A stretch of DNA of 64,000 nt from Leucaena leucocephala. Lineage: Eukaryota; Streptophyta; Magnoliopsida; Fabales; Fabaceae. The notes beneath the pieces are model-generated. The model saw nothing but the letters and a program-made list of their open reading frames with translations. It had not been told where the DNA came from and did not search any database. This document shows positions 21,774 to 33,173 of the stretch, in pieces (within the stretch, counting starts at the first letter, position 1; the number at the start of each line of letters is the position of its first letter). Both the position numbers and the translations under genes were made by a program. The DNA is taken from positions 10,781,501-10,845,500 of the forward strand of contig CM073546.1 of NCBI GenBank assembly GCA_037074615.1, in the 5' to 3' direction.

Positions 21774-22860
21774 TCATAAAGTTTTAAGAGGTGACCATTT
21801 GCCTGTTGCCTCCTCCTTCAACTCAATCATCCTAAATTCGTGGACTTTAAAAACTGTGTAAGGTCTATCCCAGCTAGTTTTAAATTTACCATGTTTAAAC
21901 TTGAATCTAGCTTGGTACCTAAATACTCTATCACCCTCCTTAAACCTCTTCCTCAAGATATGAGCATCATGGATTACTTTTGTCTTTAGTTTATAAATCT
22001 TAGAGCTACTATAGGTGTCCAACCTAATCTCTTCCAGCTCTTAAATCTGTAACTACCTTTCTAAACTAACTTCTACAAGGTCCTCATTGCAAGCTCACTG
22101 CCCATAATGTCTTATGCTCTATTTCCACAGGCATGTGACAAGCTTTCCTAAAAACCGTCCTATAAGGGGACATGCCTAGAGGGGTCTTAAAAGCTATTTT
22201 GTACGCCCATAAAGCATCGTCAAGTCTTAAATATCAACCCTTATTAGATGGCTTAACAATCTTTTCTAGAATGTGCTTTATTTTCCTATTAGAAACTTGT
22301 GTTAGACTATTAGTTTGAGGGTGGTATGGGGTTGATACTTTGCGGGTTACACCATATTTTGCTAATAAGTTATTGATTAGCTTATCGCATAAATGGGTAC
22401 CTTGGTCACTGATTCGTGCTTTTAGTACTCTAAACCTACTAAATATATGAGACCTTAGAAACTTGAAGACCATTTGGGCATCATCTTGTCTTGTAGGGAT
22501 GGCCTCTACTCACCTAGATAAATAATCTACAACTAATAAAATATAATGAAATCATATTAAAGGTGGAAAAGGTTCCATGAAGTCTATTCCCTAAACATAA
22601 AAAATCTCACAAAACAAAATAGGTTGTTGTGGCATCTCATGCCTTTTACTAATTATCCTAAATCTTTGACCCCTATTATAGGCTCTACAAAACTCAAAAG
22701 TATTATTGAAAAGGGAAGGCTAATAAAAACTGGATTCAAGGACCCTACGTGCAGTTCTTGTCCCCCTAAAATGACCACCACAAATCCATGAGTGGCAAGC
22801 TTCGAAAACTAATTTTTGATCTTGGTCTGGGATACATCGTCTTATTACTTGATATGAGCA
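21774..22860 (-). pseudogene. Integrase of Athila-1
   Basis: Minus-strand fragments cover the zinc finger ('CHSWICGGHFRGTRTARRVL' near 22730-22810), the core ('ISDQGTHLCDKLINNLL', 'YGVTRKVSTPYHPQT' at 22234-22473) and the C-terminal domain ('HDAHILRKRFKEGDRV' and 'RFKFKHGKFKTSW', 21774-22022). The second catalytic Asp is present in ISDQGTH. Frameshifts and stops separate the pieces. The element ends about 10 bp beyond the C-terminal stop, so the 3' noncoding region and 3' LTR are lost. Confidence 0.9.
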
Positions 22861-23079
22861 TAACCTTTACAGAAAAGGTTTTTCCCAAATAAAGTATTTA
22901 GATTCACTCTTGAGCTTTTGGGACTAAAATTTAGACAAATAAGATGGGATTAGGCCTGTCTCAATGAAATTAACTAAATAAGCATACCAATATTCTATAA
23001 CAATAACCAAAATTGGTTAGGGAAAGAAGCACAAATAAGATCAGAACTAAGTACTCCCCTTGTCTCTGTTGGTAATATG

Positions 23080-23450
23080 CTTAGATGATCTACAACGTGA
23101 TTCACATTTCCAGCTCGATCTTTCACTTCTATATCGAACTCTTGAATCAGTAGCATCCATCATAGAAGTCTTAGTTTAGATTGAGGTTTATGGAACAGGT
23201 ACTTGACTGTTGCCTGATCTGTGTAAACAACAACTCTAGAGTTAATGAGATATGCTTTAAATTTATCTAAAGCCACCATAATTGCAAATAATTCTTTCTC
23301 ATATCCTTCAATTTTTCAAAGGCCTCTTTATAATCAGTAGAAAAAACAAATTTAGCGTCCTTCTGAAGAAGTTTTGAGAATGACAAAGCAATTTTACTAA
23401 AGTTTTTGATGAATCATCTATAAAATCCAAGGTGCCCCAGAAAAGATCAA
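23080..23450 (-). pseudogene. RNase H of Athila-1
   Basis: The segment lies between RT and the integrase finger. Translation pieces on the minus strand include equivalents of 'ELLAIVVALDKFKAYLINS' and 'VVVYTDQATVKYLF' (about 23200-23330) and 'WMLLIQEFDIEVKDRAGNVN' (about 23090-23160). These are typical Athila RNase H and connection blocks. Stops are present. It would degrade RNA in the RNA:DNA hybrid. Confidence 0.75.
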
Positions 23451-24383
23451 AGTTCTTTTAAAGTTGTGGGGTAAGGCAATGAGGAAATGACTTCAATTTT
23501 TGCTTTATCCACCTCAATTTTCTTGCTAGATATAAGATATCTAAGTACTATTCCATGATCAACCATGAAATGACACTCATAAAAAGAATGCCTATATACA
23601 GTAAAATCATCCATGAACACATCCATGCATTTTTCAATGTAATCTACAAATATAGAAAGCATACAACGTTGAAATATGCCAGGAGCATTACACAAACTAA
23701 ATGGCATTCTTTTATAGGCATATGTACCAAAGGGGCATGTTAATGTGGTATTTTCTTAGTCCCTCGGGTCTATTGGAATCTAGAAATATCTTGAATACCT
23801 ATATAGGAAATAATAATCGCTTTTCCCCACTAATCTTTCAAGCATTTGATCAATAGAAATCAAGGAAAAATGATCTTTCCTAGTAGAATCGTCCAACTTT
23901 CGATAATCAATATAAATCCTCCATGAATTTTGCACTCTAATAGGTATCAATTCATTATTCTCATTCTTTACTACTGTCAGTCCACTCTTTTTAGGCACCA
24001 CATGCACAGGAGATACCCATCCACTATCTGAAATAGCATATATGATTCATGCCTTTAACAATTTACTAATCTCCTTCCTAACCACATCAGAGATCAATGG
24101 ATTTAATCTTCTTTGGGGTTATTGAATTGGCTTGGAATCTTCATTTAGTAAAATCCTATGAGTACAAACAATGGGATCTATCCTTTTTATATCAACTAAT
24201 TGCTAACCCTAAGGCCTCTCTATTCTTTCTAAGCATACTTAATAACCTAGACTCTTCACTAACAGTTAAAGAACTGGAAATTATTACTTGTAATTTTGAG
24301 TCTGGCTCAAGGTAAGCATACTTTAGGTTATGGGGTAAATCTTTTAACTCTAATTTTGGGGGTTGAACAATAGAAGGGATCAA
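23447..24383 (-). pseudogene. Reverse transcriptase of Athila-1
   Basis: The entry block 'PPKLELKDLPHNLKYAYLE' with 'LPVIISSSL'-like sequence is at 24192-24383. The N-terminal fingers at 23780-24007 read 'VPKKSGLTVVKNENNELIP', 'WRIYIDYRKLDDSTRKDHF' and 'IDQMLERLVG'. The palm at 23447-23707 reads 'MPFSLCNAPGIFQRCM' and 'MDVFMDDFTVY', with both catalytic Asp residues of the FMDD box kept. At least one frameshift (around 23710-23790) and stops break the frame. Confidence 0.92.
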
Positions 24384-24705
24384 ATGGGAAAATTTATTTA
24401 AAATAGAAATACTCTATTTTGTAGATCCTTGGAGGTTGATCATATTAAGCTTATTAGGATATTCCATCTTTCCTGTGATCTCTTTAAGAGTTGCACCAAG
24501 CTTACATTGGTTTATAGCTATAACACAGTTGAGATCAGGCTCTTATATTCCTGTGTCATTATTTAAGGTCAAATTAAAGTATAAGAGGTAATTGGTGAAT
24601 TTGATTAAGGATAAGTAGAGTAAGAACATATTCACACTTTAACCAAAACAGCAAACTGTTGAGTTGAAGGAAATTGAAATTCACTGGTTGTGTCTGCCAT
24701 TTCTG

Positions 24706-25006
24706 GTCGTGACCTTTCAGGGTTATCTTTAACTCCTCGTCGTGACTCAAACTAACAGTGAGTGTCTCTGGAACGTTTGGTCATGACATTGTAGTCATTT
24801 AGTCATGACTTGGGATCACATAGAGGTTGTCCTTTATCACCCTGACATGCCGTCATAACTTCATCATCTTCGCATCGCGACTGGATGTCTCGAGAGTTTC
24901 TGGTTGTGACCAAACAATCATCTTGTCATAACTCCATTGCATAGAGAGTCTCTCCATCAGCAAGTTTATATCTAGTCGCGATGTTCAGGTCTTGATGTTG
25001 TGACTT
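24706..25006 (-). repeat. Array of paired GTCGCGAC-like palindromes between PR and RT of Athila-1
   Basis: Motif pairs start at 24706/24739, 24780/24802, 24852/24874, 24903/24925 and 24975/24998. Four of five pairs are spaced 22-23 bp. The pair-to-pair distances are 74, 72, 51 and 72 bp, the same two periods as in Athila-0. TCTCTG-like spacers recur. It lies in a noncoding spacer between protease and RT. Confidence 0.85.
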
Positions 25007-25394
25007 GTGGTCACATAAGCCTGGCCTCTCTTTGTTTGTTCCACTTTCAGTTCCCACAATGTCTTGTTCTCCAAAAACATTATCACTAGAGAATGATGAT
25101 ATTGTATCAAAGTTAGATGTGAATGAGAAATCTTTAGAAATTGATAGCATGCTATTCTCGTTAAAATAATTAAAACAAGATGCATTGCCTTCACAAGAGC
25201 AAGAAAAAGAATAAATAGAGGAAAGAGATTCAAACTAGTTATCATAAATACTCAAAGATGAATTTGAATCCCCGTACTCCTGAAATATTTCATGGGAAAT
25301 TTAGGAATTATACAACATGGGATCATACTTATCATGCAAACTCAATTCATACCCATCCCTAGTTTCTTTAACAGCATAATCAATGGCATTCAAC

Positions 25395-25925
25395 TCAACA
25401 AGAATTATCAAAAGGATATTTCATTACTTCATTTATATTGAAAGTCACTACATGTCCTCTAACCTCCATTGTAATGGAACCATGCTTCATGCTAATAATT
25501 GTCTTGGAAGTTTGAAAGAAAGGTCTTCCTATAATCAAAGTGCTCTCATTCACTAGTTCACTGGACATGTCTAGAACATAAAAATTAGTTGGGAACATTA
25601 AATCCTTTACCTATACTAGAATATCCTCAAGAATTCCCTTAGGATACCTAATTGATCTATTAGCTAATTGGGGCACTACACTTGTATCTTTAAGATTGTT
25701 AATACCTAAGGCTTAAGTATACCGACCATGGCATTACATTAATGGTAGCCCCTAAATCTAATAATGCTCCCCTAATATGAACCTTGCCTATAGTGCATGG
25801 GACTGTGCAAGATCCTAGGTCTTGGTACTTAACCAATAATTCTGCCTTAAAAAGTGATGACACATTAGCACTCACTTGAATTCTCTCAAGAGGCCTAAAC
25901 TTTTTCTCATCAACACACAACTCTT
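25395..25925 (-). pseudogene. Protease of Athila-1
   Basis: The N-terminal part at 25699-25920 reads 'CVDEKKFRPLERIQVSANVS', 'CTVPCTIGKVHI' and 'GALLDLGATINVMPWSVY'. The retropepsin triad D-L-G-A is at 25747-25758. The C-terminal part at 25395-25598 has 'STLIIGRPFFQTSKTII'. A short frameshifted stretch (25600-25700) separates them. Protease matures the gag-pol polyprotein. It continues directly from gag on the upstream side (25927), as in Athila elements. Confidence 0.9.
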
Positions 25926-25926
25926 T

Positions 25927-27640
25927 TTAAAATTTAGTATATTTAGGATTTCTCTTAAGAAATTCAACCATATGGATGCTTATTTCTAACTTATTAAAGG
26001 GATTGAAAGCATCTTTTGCAAATTCAGAATCAATCTTTTTCTTTCCAGCAAAATAAGCTTTTAGAAAAGGGAGATCCTTTATACTTACCTCCTTACCTGT
26101 ATACGTAGAGGCTCCTTGCTTGCTCAACTCCACCTTCTCATCAGTTTGCTTTCCTTCATATGTTGGACTTGGCATTATCACTTCCTCTTCTTATTTTTCC
26201 TGTATTTCCTCTTGTGAGTGTGAGTTCTCCTCTTGGGTTGCCTTCTTGATCATAAGTTGTTGTTCTTTAATACTCTATGATTTACCAATCTTTATTTGTG
26301 ACATTGCTGAATTTTTAACTTCATAATCTTCCATATCCTTCCTTGCTATTTCATCTTCCTTAAATTAGACTTCTCTCCCACTTCTGAGTGATATGGCATT
26401 TAGACCCTTCAGATTAATGACAATGTTCGAAGGTATACTGCCACTGCTCTTCTTTTGGATATCACTCACTGTATTGTTAACTTAAGTCAAATGACTTGTA
26501 ATATCTACATTCTTGGAACTTAACTCCTTTAGTTTCTTGTGCATATCAGCATTATCCTTTTGCATGCTTTGAAGGATTGAAGCTATGGAGGTAAACTAAC
26601 CATTATTCTCTTTGAGCTTGTGGTCTATATTGGTCATTTTACTATCCATGTTTATCATTTGTGTAGCTATACTTTTCAACAATTGAGAAGTCTAATCTAG
26701 GCTTAGTGCTGTTAAAGTATTAGGATAAGCAGGAACTATAGACCTTGCATTTTTTTTGGTATTTGCTTGAGGAAGCACCACCTCCTTGGAATTAGTTAGG
26801 CATATTTTCCCCACTCCCCTACCTAAATTTTGGGTGGTCTCTCTAACCAGGGTTGTATGTGTTAGAGTATGGGTATCTCTTCTGGTATTAATTATCTCTC
26901 CCTTGATACAGTGTAGCTACCTCTTCATACGGTCTATCATATGTACTTGTGCATGTATCATTGAACTGCATGACTCACATCCTGTAACTAGTGCTTGTGA
27001 GGTCCCAACTTTATGAGCTTGCTTTGTGGAATACAGCTCCCTTTCAATTAATTTCATCCTCTATTCGGTTTCCTAAAGCTACTAGTTCTACCAAAATCTC
27101 TTTTGAATTACCCGAAGATAATGAGCTCATTCTCCTTGGATCCTCAGTTTGAGGAGCAGATCATATGCATGGTTTGTAAGCGCACATGTGGACATTCTCC
27201 TACAAAACTATGAAATTTAGGTAAGGCTACAATTAAAGCTCCTTTAATTTCAAAATTAACCTCTTCAGCATAAAACCCATAAGGATTATAATTCATATGC
27301 GAATGATTTATTTCCCTCACACTTCTATTATCTTATACATTCATTGGTATTTAATTTTCTCCTTGTCTATTATGCCCATCATGCCCATTAGGATTAATCT
27401 CAGCCATATTAGAAATTTTTAATAGAATCTCTAAATTAAGTCCAATTTTAGATTAAGGGACACTAGAGGATGAGCTAGATTCTGTTGATTTTGCTTCTTC
27501 ACTAAATTCTTTCATTTGTTTATGAAGTTGTCTCTCAATTTCATGTTCAAAAGGCACTAATGGTTCAACTCTGCTACAAATTCAACGCTAGAATAATCAA
27601 GAATAATAGGCAAGCAATCACAATCAGACATAGAAGTTTA
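25927..27640 (-). pseudogene. Gag of Athila-1, with internal deletion
   Basis: Minus-strand fragments include 'LPFLKAYFAGKKKIDSEF' and 'FNKLEISIHMVEFLKRNPKY' (25927-26181), 'KDNADMHKKLKELSSKNVDI' and 'SIPSNIVINLKGLNAISLRS' (26380-26570), and 'YSNTYNPGWRDHP' at about 26830-26880. Compared with Athila-2, about 440 bp (equivalent to 60331-60768) are missing near 27150, removing the 'WLYNLP' capsid segment. Many stops. Confidence 0.85.
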
Positions 27641-27660
27641 ACAGGAAAAAAATTCAACTG

Positions 27661-27877
27661 GTCGCAACCCAATTACACAAAGAATAAAAGTTCTAAAATT
27701 TTGGTTCAGTGTCGTGACTAAAATGTGGTCTAGTCATGACCAAAAAGTACAAAGGAGAAATTTTCAAGAATAGCCATGACCAGAGGTTGTTACTATCGCG
27801 ACTGGAGTTCACAGAGAGTAATCTATCACTACAGAGAGGCAATCCAGTCGTGACACAATTATGTTTGGTCGTGACTC
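27661..27877 (-). repeat. Paired GTCGCGAC-like palindromes in the 5' leader of Athila-1
   Basis: Pairs start at 27711/27733, 27773/27795 and 27847/27869, each spaced exactly 22 bp, with a single unpaired copy at 27661. Pair-to-pair distances are 62 and 74 bp. The block lies between the PBS and gag. Athila-2 has the matching array at 61273-61508. Confidence 0.85.
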
Positions 27878-28021
27878 AAAGGTGCAAAGTGCAAATTTGT
27901 AAAAACTTGAAAAATACATAGTGCTATGCAATGTAAACAACAAAAACTAAAATTCAAATAAAAAATAACTCAGGTAAGTAATGAAATTGATTACTAATTG
28001 CTAATGAACCAATTACTTGGC

Positions 28022-28040
28022 TCCCCGGCAATGACGCCAT
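28022..28040 (-). other. Primer-binding site of Athila-1 (tRNA-Asp type)
   Basis: The minus strand reads TGGCGTCATTGCCGGGGAG right after the LTR end. It differs by two bases from TGGCGCCGTTGCCGGGGA, the tRNA-Asp complement used by Athila-type elements and seen intact at 48684. Confidence 0.85.
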
Positions 28041-29505
28041 TGATTGGGGCGAATTGTTGTCGTCTGACTCATCAAAATAAAAGTAATTCCACCCTATTAA
28101 TATAGTATAAGGCATAATCCTGTTGTTTTTCTCAAGGAGCCCTTTTTATTGGAACCCTAGTAGATTGGTGACAAAATCATTAAAAACTTGAGTGAAAGTA
28201 AAAATGGGTTTTAGGTTTGGTTGATTTTTTATGCAATAAAATAAGGGTGCAGTAAAGTAAATATTTTTGTATTTTTATTAAGATGGAGAATAAGTGGATT
28301 GTTAAAGAAATATGATGAGAAAGACTCCTGATGATGGAAACCTATCTATCCTTACTCTAAATATGATATGGGAATTTTAAAATCTCTAATTCTTAAATAA
28401 AACTTCAATCGATCGATTGAATTCAAAACATTAATATTCCTTAAAATTTTTTGATCAAAGTTAGTTCAAAAACCACTAATGCGCTATTTAAAAATCACTT
28501 AGTGTGAAACTAAATCAAATGATAAAGATGCCCTCGAGTGATCATCGATTGATGACCATAGATTTTAAGCAATCAAATCAGTTAGCAATGATCACTGATA
28601 AAAACCCAATTATCCTGAAATCAAAATTAAAATATTCGTATTAAACCAACATTCAAATAATCCAAATTCAATTACAAAACCTAATCTTAGAATAATCTAT
28701 CGATATCCAATCCTTAATAATAAAATAAAAACCCTAGATTTAGGAATTCCAAAATATAAGAAAGGTGAGATTAAAACAAAAAACTCCCCAGTGCAGTGCA
28801 GTCCATGAGCTCAAGATATACGATACAACACAAAGAGCCTAAAGATTTAGCCTCTCATGACTCCTGTTGTGCTGTAATCACTGCTAAAATGTGATGCTAT
28901 GAAGAAAGTAGAAGAACGATGATGGAAGGATGAATGATGGAAGATATGAGGGTAGGTTATGGAGAGAATGTTTGAGTACTTCTTCTTTGCGTATCAGGTA
29001 AAAACTTAGCCTCCCTGACTCCTGTTGCTTCCCTCTCCTTTTAAAGCCAGGATAACCTAATCAAAAACATATAGCTTCACTGATTTTCTTCTTTGGTCGT
29101 AACCAAATCTTATTTTTTGTCATGACTTGTGAACCCAAGAAAACTTTCCAGAAGAAGTGAGGTCACGACCTGTGGACACTTTGGTTGCGACTAAAGTGCA
29201 CAGCGGCTACCATCCTTGATTTTGTTCTCTTTGTCTTATGATCCCTTTTCTACTCACGTTAATCCTTAGTTTTCCTTCAAAATACCTACAATTCAACATC
29301 AAAGCTCATTGTAAAAGTCCAACCAGTTACTAAAGAACAACATATATGCAGTTTGAAGGAGTTAATTTATCATCCCTTAAATTAGCATATTGCCAAGCAC
29401 AACCATGTATTACCACAAAAACACAATTGCAAGCATAAAATGAATGGTAAAGTTGTCACAAAACCCTCAAAATGTTACAAAAAACTACACACAATTTATG
29501 TCATA
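28041..29505 (-). mobile_element. 5' LTR of Athila-1 (about 1465 bp)
   Basis: Its inner end at 28041 (CCCCAATCA on the minus strand) abuts the PBS. It aligns along its length with the Athila-2 LTR at 61676-62895. Similarity ends at about 29505, where copia-1 RT sequence is cut off. It contains two motif pairs of the GTCGCGAC repeat (29096/29119 and 29162/29184). A TATA-like CTTTAAAAGG is on the minus strand at 29038-29047. Confidence 0.85.
29096..29192 (-). repeat. Paired GTCGCGAC-like palindromes within the Athila-1 LTR
   Basis: GTCGTAACC (29096) with GTCATGACT (29119), and GTCACGACC (29162) with GTTGCGACT (29184), are spaced 23 and 22 bp. The Athila-2 LTR keeps one pair (62559/62580). Confidence 0.8.
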
Positions 29506-29509
29506 TCGG

Positions 29510-30480
29510 GGATATCCATATTAAATTGCTCATACTAAATCACTCAATTCTCTTCTTGATATCATTTTCTTGTGAAAGAGTGAGGATTCTCTTAGAGAGA
29601 TTTCTTTATATATTGACTGCAGTATGTATTTTACTTTATCCATGTCTTTCATATCAAAATTTGATGAGAGTCATTCTTTAATAGCTATCACTAAGTTAAT
29701 ACTATTTCTGGCTAAGCATATGCTACCTATATATAAAGATAATATTACAAAGTTACCCTCAAACCACTTAACATAGACGCAGTGGTCTTTCTCTATCATC
29801 TGGAAGTCATATGAGGTTATCACTTTGTGAAATCTCAAATACCACTGTCTGAATGGCTATTTTAGTCCATAAATATATCTTTTGAGTTTACACATCTTGT
29901 GCTTAAATCCTTTTTCAATGAAACATGATGGTTGTTCCATATAGATTTTTTCATCCAGATCACCATTCAGGAATGCAATTTTTACATCCATCTGATGTAG
30001 TATTAGGTTTAGATGGTTTACTATGGTTAGAATAAGTCTTATCAAGTTGAAGCACACAAGTAAAAAGGTATCCTCATAGTCTATACCTTCATGTTATGTA
30101 TATCCTTTTACAGCTAATTAAGCTTTGAATTTGTCAATTGATCCATCCACCTTTCTCTTGATTTTAAGAATCCACTTGTTCCCAATGGCTTTTTGCCTTT
30201 TAGCATATAAACTAACTCCTAAACTTAGTTTTTTATCATTTAGTTCATCTCCTCTTTCATTTATTTTTTTATTCCTTCTTGGCAGGACCTGCCAAGGCTT
30301 ATGAACAGAGTAGGGTTCATTATACCCTTCTAGAGTAACTAAGAGTACTTCACCTTCTATTTGGAAGCTTCTCTTTGTAACACTTTCCCTGTTACTCATT
30401 CTGACCGAAGCTACTTGCTTATCATTTTCATTTGTCTCACTCTTTGTGTTAGTCATTCTTGGCTTCCATTTCAATTGACA
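29510..30480 (-). pseudogene. Reverse transcriptase of copia-1
   Basis: The open part at 30118-30474 carries 'KAIGNKWILKIKRKVDGSID', the Ty1/copia RT entry. The part at 29857-30057 carries 'LHQMDVKIAFLNGDLDEKIY' and 'KLKRYIYGLK'. Downstream fragments include the palm box, where the normal YVDD position reads YIGS, so it is inactive, and 'FDMKDMDKVKYIL'. The coding remnant stops abruptly at about 29510 at the Athila-1 LTR; RNase H and the 3' LTR are missing. Confidence 0.9.
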
Positions 30481-30521
30481 TACTTAGAGGATTCTGGAAT
30501 GTCAATTTGTTTAGCAATATC

Positions 30522-31480
30522 CTATTTCTGAGTCTCATAAAGAGATATAGTGTGGTTAACATCTATCCTATTAGAAAACTCTGTCTCAATGAATATAGCA
30601 TTTCTTGACTTTGTTTTAGTCACTCTTTCATCTTCAATTTCACTTATATACATATTTAAAGGTTCGAAGTACCTTATGAAGATACATTTCTTCCCTATAG
30701 GACCCAATTTCCCATGTCTATGAGAATCGTTATGGATATATATTGTTGAGCCCTAAAGTTTAAGGATACTTAGATTAGCTGGCATTTAGTCCATAATTAG
30801 TAGGGCATGGAAGCGATTAACCTTGATGGCACAAGGTTAAGTATGAAGGTTACCGTCAAAAGAGTATCACCTCAATATAAAATTGGAAGGTTTACATGAG
30901 CCTTCATAGATCTAACCATGTCTAGAAGAGTTCTATTTCTTTTTTTGGCAATCACATTCTATTGAGGTATGCTAGGGATCATTAATTACCTAATAATCCC
31001 TTTTCCTTCACAGAGATGTCTGAATTAATTTGATAGGTATTCACTACCTTGATCAATACGTAATACTTAGATTTATTATCCATTTTACTTTTTACTTCAT
31101 TTATATATCGTCTAAAGCACTCTAATGCCTCAAACTTATGTGAGATCAAATATACCTGACCATATCATAAAACATATCAATAAAGGTAATAAAATACCAA
31201 TCTTCGTGTCTCACCCTCACACTTATCGAAATGGATTAATTACAACGGATTTTCAACTCGTGTTTTGTTACCAAATGGCTTTCTAGTTGCCTTACCAGCT
31301 AGACAACTTTCGTATAAGGACATATCTATGTTAGGGATTACCCCCAACATGCCTTCTCTTGCTAGTTTAATAATTTTATTTTGATTAATATGTCCTAGTC
31401 TAGCATGCCAGATATTCATATCAGGATTATTCGAAGTAATAGCAAAACAATCATGAGCATTAAAATACCAGCAAGATCTA
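30522..31480 (-). pseudogene. Integrase of copia-1
   Basis: The minus strand shows the GAG-pre-integrase block near 31260-31420 ('HARLGHINQNKIIKLAREGM' and 'MSLYESCLAGKATRKPFGNK'). Core fragments at 30900-31240 are heavily broken by stops. The C-terminal GKLGP block at 30650-30720 reads 'MGPIGKKCIFIRYFEP' and leads to 'SRNAIFIETEF' (30522-30707). This order upstream of RT identifies a Ty1/copia element. Confidence 0.85.
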
Positions 31481-31879
31481 TAATAAAAAAACTTTTGAAA
31501 TTAGAAAGTTAAACAATAAAGTATTAAGTTGTTAAAAATGTTTATAAATTTACCATGAAAGTTTATATTAAACCCAAAGTCTAGTAAGCATATAATAGAA
31601 ACTAAATTCTATTAGATGTAGGGAGCATGAAGCACATCATGTAGTATCAAGGTATTTCAACAATGCAAAACAAGTTTGTAAGTGTCAATGCCTCAAACCT
31701 CGATCCTCCCAACATAAATCCACTTGCTTTTGATATGGTAACCGACATAATTCCATAAAAGATTCTCAATATTGACTTATGTGGTTTGTGGAGCCTGAGT
31801 CAATAATTCAAGAAGAAGAAAAATATTCTATCAGAAAAATAATACTTGAAACAATTGAGACATGTAAATTCACATAATT

Positions 31880-32750
31880 CACTTATACCTTTCCACTCTC
31901 AGCCTGTTTTAAACATCGCGTGCAAAATACCCCATATTATAGCAGGCAAAGCATTTGACCTTCTTCAGGTCAAAACTTTTTTTGCCTCCTTTCTTTTCTT
32001 CTTGTATTATTGCTTGACTTTCTTTAGTGGAGGACCACCTTGCTTCCTATTCTTTTAGAATTTCTTGCCTTTTTTGTGTTTGGGCTTTAAATAGAAAGGA
32101 CATGTATCCTCAGTCAAATAAGCTTGTCTAGTAGCCTTGTAAGCCTATATATGTTCATCCTCTAGCTCCAAATGTTTAGCTACATCATTAAAAGTAATGA
32201 TATTTTTATTATCAATCAAATTAACTTTCATGTGCTATCTACTGGAAAGGAGCAACCTGATGATAACCTGCAATTGTTGTTCATCAAATAGATTATGTCC
32301 ATCCTCCTTCAGTTCATGAATGATGTTGGCCATCTCCCTTAGATGTTGCCTCATATGGTTATTTATCTTAAGCTTATAAGTATCAACTTTAATCATTAAC
32401 CTTCTAAGCTTAGTCATGGAGACTCCACCAAACTTATCCTTTAAGGCTATCCACATGGCTTGTGCAGTCCTTTGTGTCTCAAATTCACACATCAGGTTAT
32501 CAACCATGGTAATGGATAGTGTGATTCTTACAATACTATTTTTCTTCTTCCAGGATAGGTATGCCTCTGGTCTCTCCTATGCTGAACTATATTTTCAGCC
32601 TCAGTTTCCACCAGGGCCATTAATAATGGCTTAATGACATCCTATTCTTCCAGGATATATTGGACCTTTTGGCGCCAAATATCCCAGTTATCCTCGTTGA
32701 GTTTTCTCCTTATTCAATTTAGCAATAAAGTTCTTGGTTGCCATTGTTCA
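31880..32750 (-). pseudogene. Gag of copia-1
   Basis: Translation on the minus strand begins at about 32743 with 'MATKNFIAKLN' and 'EDNWDIWRQKVQYIL'. It continues with 'EAENIVQHRRDQ', then 'ETQRTAQAMWIALKDKFGGV', 'TKLRRLMIKVDTYK' and 'MRQHLREMANIIHELKEDGH' (32235-32507). This is the standard UBN2-type gag of Ty1/copia elements. A zinc knuckle at about 31912-31951 keeps 'CFACYNMGYFAR' but lacks the His and last Cys. In-frame stops and two frame changes are present. Confidence 0.9.
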
Positions 32751-33173
32751 ATTTTGGTTATATGGCAAAACTATCCCCCATTAATATAGAGAGAATTTGA
32801 ACCATCGAACATTCTAGTGAATTTACTCATATAGCCCATGTGAAGTATACAATATCATGTACTTGTATCATTTTTTATCAGAAATATGATAACATCACTA
32901 AACCGATGATCAGGAGAATACGTTTGTACCTCCCATCACATAAACACTATCAATAGTCATCACGTTCTATCAAAAACAATATAAGCACTATACTTTTTAA
33001 ATTTTAATTTTAGAAGACTCATTATCTAAAAGACTCCCACTTAAAAAAAGTACACATGAATAATTAACTAAGAAGAATGAAACATGTTCTTTGAACATAT
33101 AAGGCATGTAATAAATTGCAAGTCTTTATAATGAAAGGGTAATAAACATGTTCATAATAAAGCAAAACAAAAG

